From Campylobacterota bacterium (GTDB lineage Bacteria; Campylobacterota; Campylobacteria; Campylobacterales; Thiovulaceae), in assembly GCA_030152305.1 (NCBI GenBank), contig JASKOM010000002.1:248001-312000 (forward strand): a DNA stretch of 64,000 bases, given 5' to 3'. The first letter of the stretch is position 1. Each line of letters starts with the position of its first letter. Below, in pieces: positions 62,422-64,000 of this stretch. The position numbers and the translations under genes are program-made. The notes beneath the pieces are model-generated. The model saw only the letters and a list, made by a program, of their open reading frames with translations, was not told the DNA's origin and searched no databases.

Positions 62422-63623
62422 TTAGCACCCTTTACGACAAGAGCTTCAACTCCTGGTAAAACTTTTCCTTCAAGAAGTTCAAGCGATGCACCGCCACCTG
62501 TCGAAATAAAAGTAATCTCGTCGTCTAAACCTGTTCGTTTGATGAGGTCGGCTGTATCGCCACCACCAACAACCGTAGTCGCATAACTATCAGCAAGTGT
62601 ATGAGCCAATTGAAAACTTCCTCGAGCAAATTTATCGATTTCATAAACTCCCATTGGTCCATTCCATAAAATCGTTTGAGAATCTCGAAGTGCAAGTTGA
62701 AATAATTTCACAGAAGCTGGACCAATATCTAAACCGAGCCATTTTTCTGGAATCTCTTTTGTTGTTACGATCATCGTATTCGATTTATCAGAAAATTTAT
62801 CAGAAGCGACGACATCGATTGGCAAATATAATTTAACTTTTAATCTTTTTGCCTCGTTCATAATATTTATTGCTTCAGGAATTAATTCGTCTTCAACGAT
62901 AGAATTTCCGATATCTTCGCCAAGAGCTTTTAAAAATGTAAAAGCCATTCCGCCACCGATGATTAATTTATCAACACGAGGCAATAAATTTCTCAATGCT
63001 TCTAATTTGCCTGAAACTTTGCTTCCACCAACAAGAGCGGTAAAAGGTCTTGACGGATTATTTAATAATTTCGAGAAAAATTCAATTTCTCTTTGTAACA
63101 AAAAGCCTGATGCTTTTTTGCCAACTGGAAAAAAATCAGTAATTCCATGAACTGATGAATGAGCTCGATGACTAACACCAAAGGCATCATTAACATAAAT
63201 ATCAGCCAACGATGCTAAAGCTCGAGAAAATTCTTGATCATTTTTTGTTTCGCCATTATCAAATCTAAGATTTTCTAATAATAAAACTTCGCCTATTTTT
63301 AAATTATTGGCTAATTTTTTAGCATCATCACCAACGACATCTTTAGCCAATAAAATATCTCTATGTAACAGTGTATGTAATCTTTTTTGAATAGGTTTGA
63401 GTGAATATTTTTCTTCGAATTTGCCACCTTTTGGTCGTCCAAAATGCGAAGCTAAAACAACGGACGAATTATTATCAAGACAATATTCAATCGTTGAAAG
63501 AGCTGATCTTATTCTTCTATCATCAGTAATATTTCCGAATTCATCTAATGGAACATTAAAATCGCATCGAATAAAAACTCTTTTTCCGTCTAAATTTAGA
63601 TCTCTTAAATTATAAAGTTTCAT
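62418..63623 (-). CDS. pgk: Phosphoglycerate kinase
   Basis: The 401 residues have the N-terminal signature [26 protein letters not shown], the hinge region, and nucleotide-binding [22 protein letters not shown] and [11 protein letters not shown]. It makes ATP in glycolysis (or consumes it in gluconeogenesis) between gap and tpiA. One GATGAGGT site (62541) is present. Confidence 0.96.
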   Translation of the reverse strand: MKLYNLRDLNLDGKRVFIRCDFNVPLDEFGNITDDRRIRSALSTIEYCLDNNSSVVLASHFGRPKGGKFEEKYSLKPIQKRLHTLLHRDILLAKDVVGDDAKKLANNLKIGEVLLLENLRFDNGETKNDQEFSRALASLADIYVNDAFGVSHRAHSSVHGITDFFPVGKKASGFLLQREIEFFSKLLNNPSRPFTALVGGSKVSGKLEALRNLLPRVDKLIIGGGMAFTFLKALGEDIGNSIVEDELIPEAINIMNEAKRLKVKLYLPIDVVASDKFSDKSNTMIVTTKEIPEKWLGLDIGPASVKLFQLALRDSQTILWNGPMGVYEIDKFARGSFQLAHTLADSYATTVVGGGDTADLIKRTGLDDEITFISTGGGASLELLEGKVLPGVEALVVKGAN

Positions 63624-63644
63624 GAATTTTCCAAGTTAATTTTT

Positions 63645-64000
63645 TTATTTATTGCCAACATAAACAGCCATGTCGATTAATCTTGTTGAATAACCCCATT
63701 CGTTGTCATACCAAGCCATAACTTTTACCATGTTGCCATCGATAACTTGAGTTAAGTCATCAGCTACGATACTACTATTTGGGTCGCCGATAAAATCTTG
63801 AGAAACTTTGAATTCGCTATCAATCGCAATAATACCTTTTAAGTCGCCGTTTGCTCGTTCTCGAAGAATTTTATTTACCTCATCTTTTGTCGTATTTCGT
63901 TTGACGATAACATTTAAATCAACCATTGAAACATTTGGAGTTGGAACTCGAACACTTTGACCGTGCATTTTGCCTTTGAGTTGTGGAAGAACTAAACCGA
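63645..64000 (-). CDS. gapA: Glyceraldehyde-3-phosphate dehydrogenase, C-terminal part (cut by window edge)
   Basis: The frame is open to the window end; at least 118 residues are visible. They include LPQLKGKMHGQSVRVPTPNV, the DLKGIIAIDSEFKVSQDFIG segment and the terminal VMAWYDNEWGYSTRLIDM, all diagnostic for GAPDH. The catalytic Cys lies upstream, outside the window. It leads the gap-pgk-tpiA run. One GATGAGGT site (63877) is present. Confidence 0.94.
   Translation of the reverse strand, partial: GLVLPQLKGKMHGQSVRVPTPNVSMVDLNVIVKRNTTKDEVNKILRERANGDLKGIIAIDSEFKVSQDFIGDPNSSIVADDLTQVIDGNMVKVMAWYDNEWGYSTRLIDMAVYVGNK

Overview
This 64 kb window is a low-GC chromosomal segment (roughly 30% by eye) that looks like the phylum Campylobacterota (formerly Epsilonproteobacteria). 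The signs are a ccoNOQP cbb3 oxidase operon with a trailing DUF4006 gene, the adjacent purB-nrdA pair, minD-minE next to a divergent polysaccharide deacetylase, a degenerate SpeE next to coaE, and a stand-alone N-terminal asparaginase domain. Neither genus nor species can be read from the sequence.

Layout. 1-0.9 kb: the tail of a CZB-domain protein and a membrane protein with an apparent frameshift. 1-8.8 kb: dnaG, a small lipoprotein, znuC/znuA-like genes, a secreted EEP-family protein and an RND pump. 8.9-14.3 kb: lysA followed by three DNA methyltransferase genes, the first carrying an intein. 14.5-20.7 kb: a 1,915-residue Cys-repeat lipoprotein and a small unknown gene. 20.9-27 kb: purB and nrdA; nrdA is interrupted by three inteins and one group I intron. 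27-33.4 kb: a metF-like gene, a chemotaxis cluster (degenerate soluble receptor, CheD-like protein without its Cys, NIT-domain MCP) and moeA. 33.5-39.5 kb: bamA, then convergent cbb3 oxidase genes. 39.7-47 kb: a REC-RHH regulator, lpxD, deacetylase, minE, minD, an inserted two-gene DUF262 module, and ilvC. 47-51.3 kb: a TonB-dependent receptor overlapping a YfiR/SpoIIE sensor-phosphatase, then a CAT-anticodon tRNA. 51.5-64 kb: HIT protein, gpmI, asparaginase domain, alaS, pepA, pdxJ, kdsB, coaE, SpeE-like, and the glycolytic run gap-pgk-tpiA.

Three results stand out. (1) The non-palindromic 8-mer GATGAGGT, usually preceded by C, occurs 44 times by my count (21 on the + strand, 23 on the - strand), where base composition predicts about one. 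It lies in housekeeping and accessory genes alike and forms inverted pairs in two places. It behaves like a DNA uptake sequence or a similar genome-wide address tag; I know of none described for this phylum. (2) nrdA must undergo one RNA splicing and three protein splicing events. The intron has the P, Q, R and S core elements, a perfect P7 and a P1 with U-G at the 5' splice site, and it joins the exons exactly in frame. (3) Three of the four inteins in the window use a catalytic or redox cysteine of the host enzyme as their +1 residue, so each host is inactive until splicing.

All coordinates, counts and motif calls were made by reading the sequence. No database search or folding program was used.
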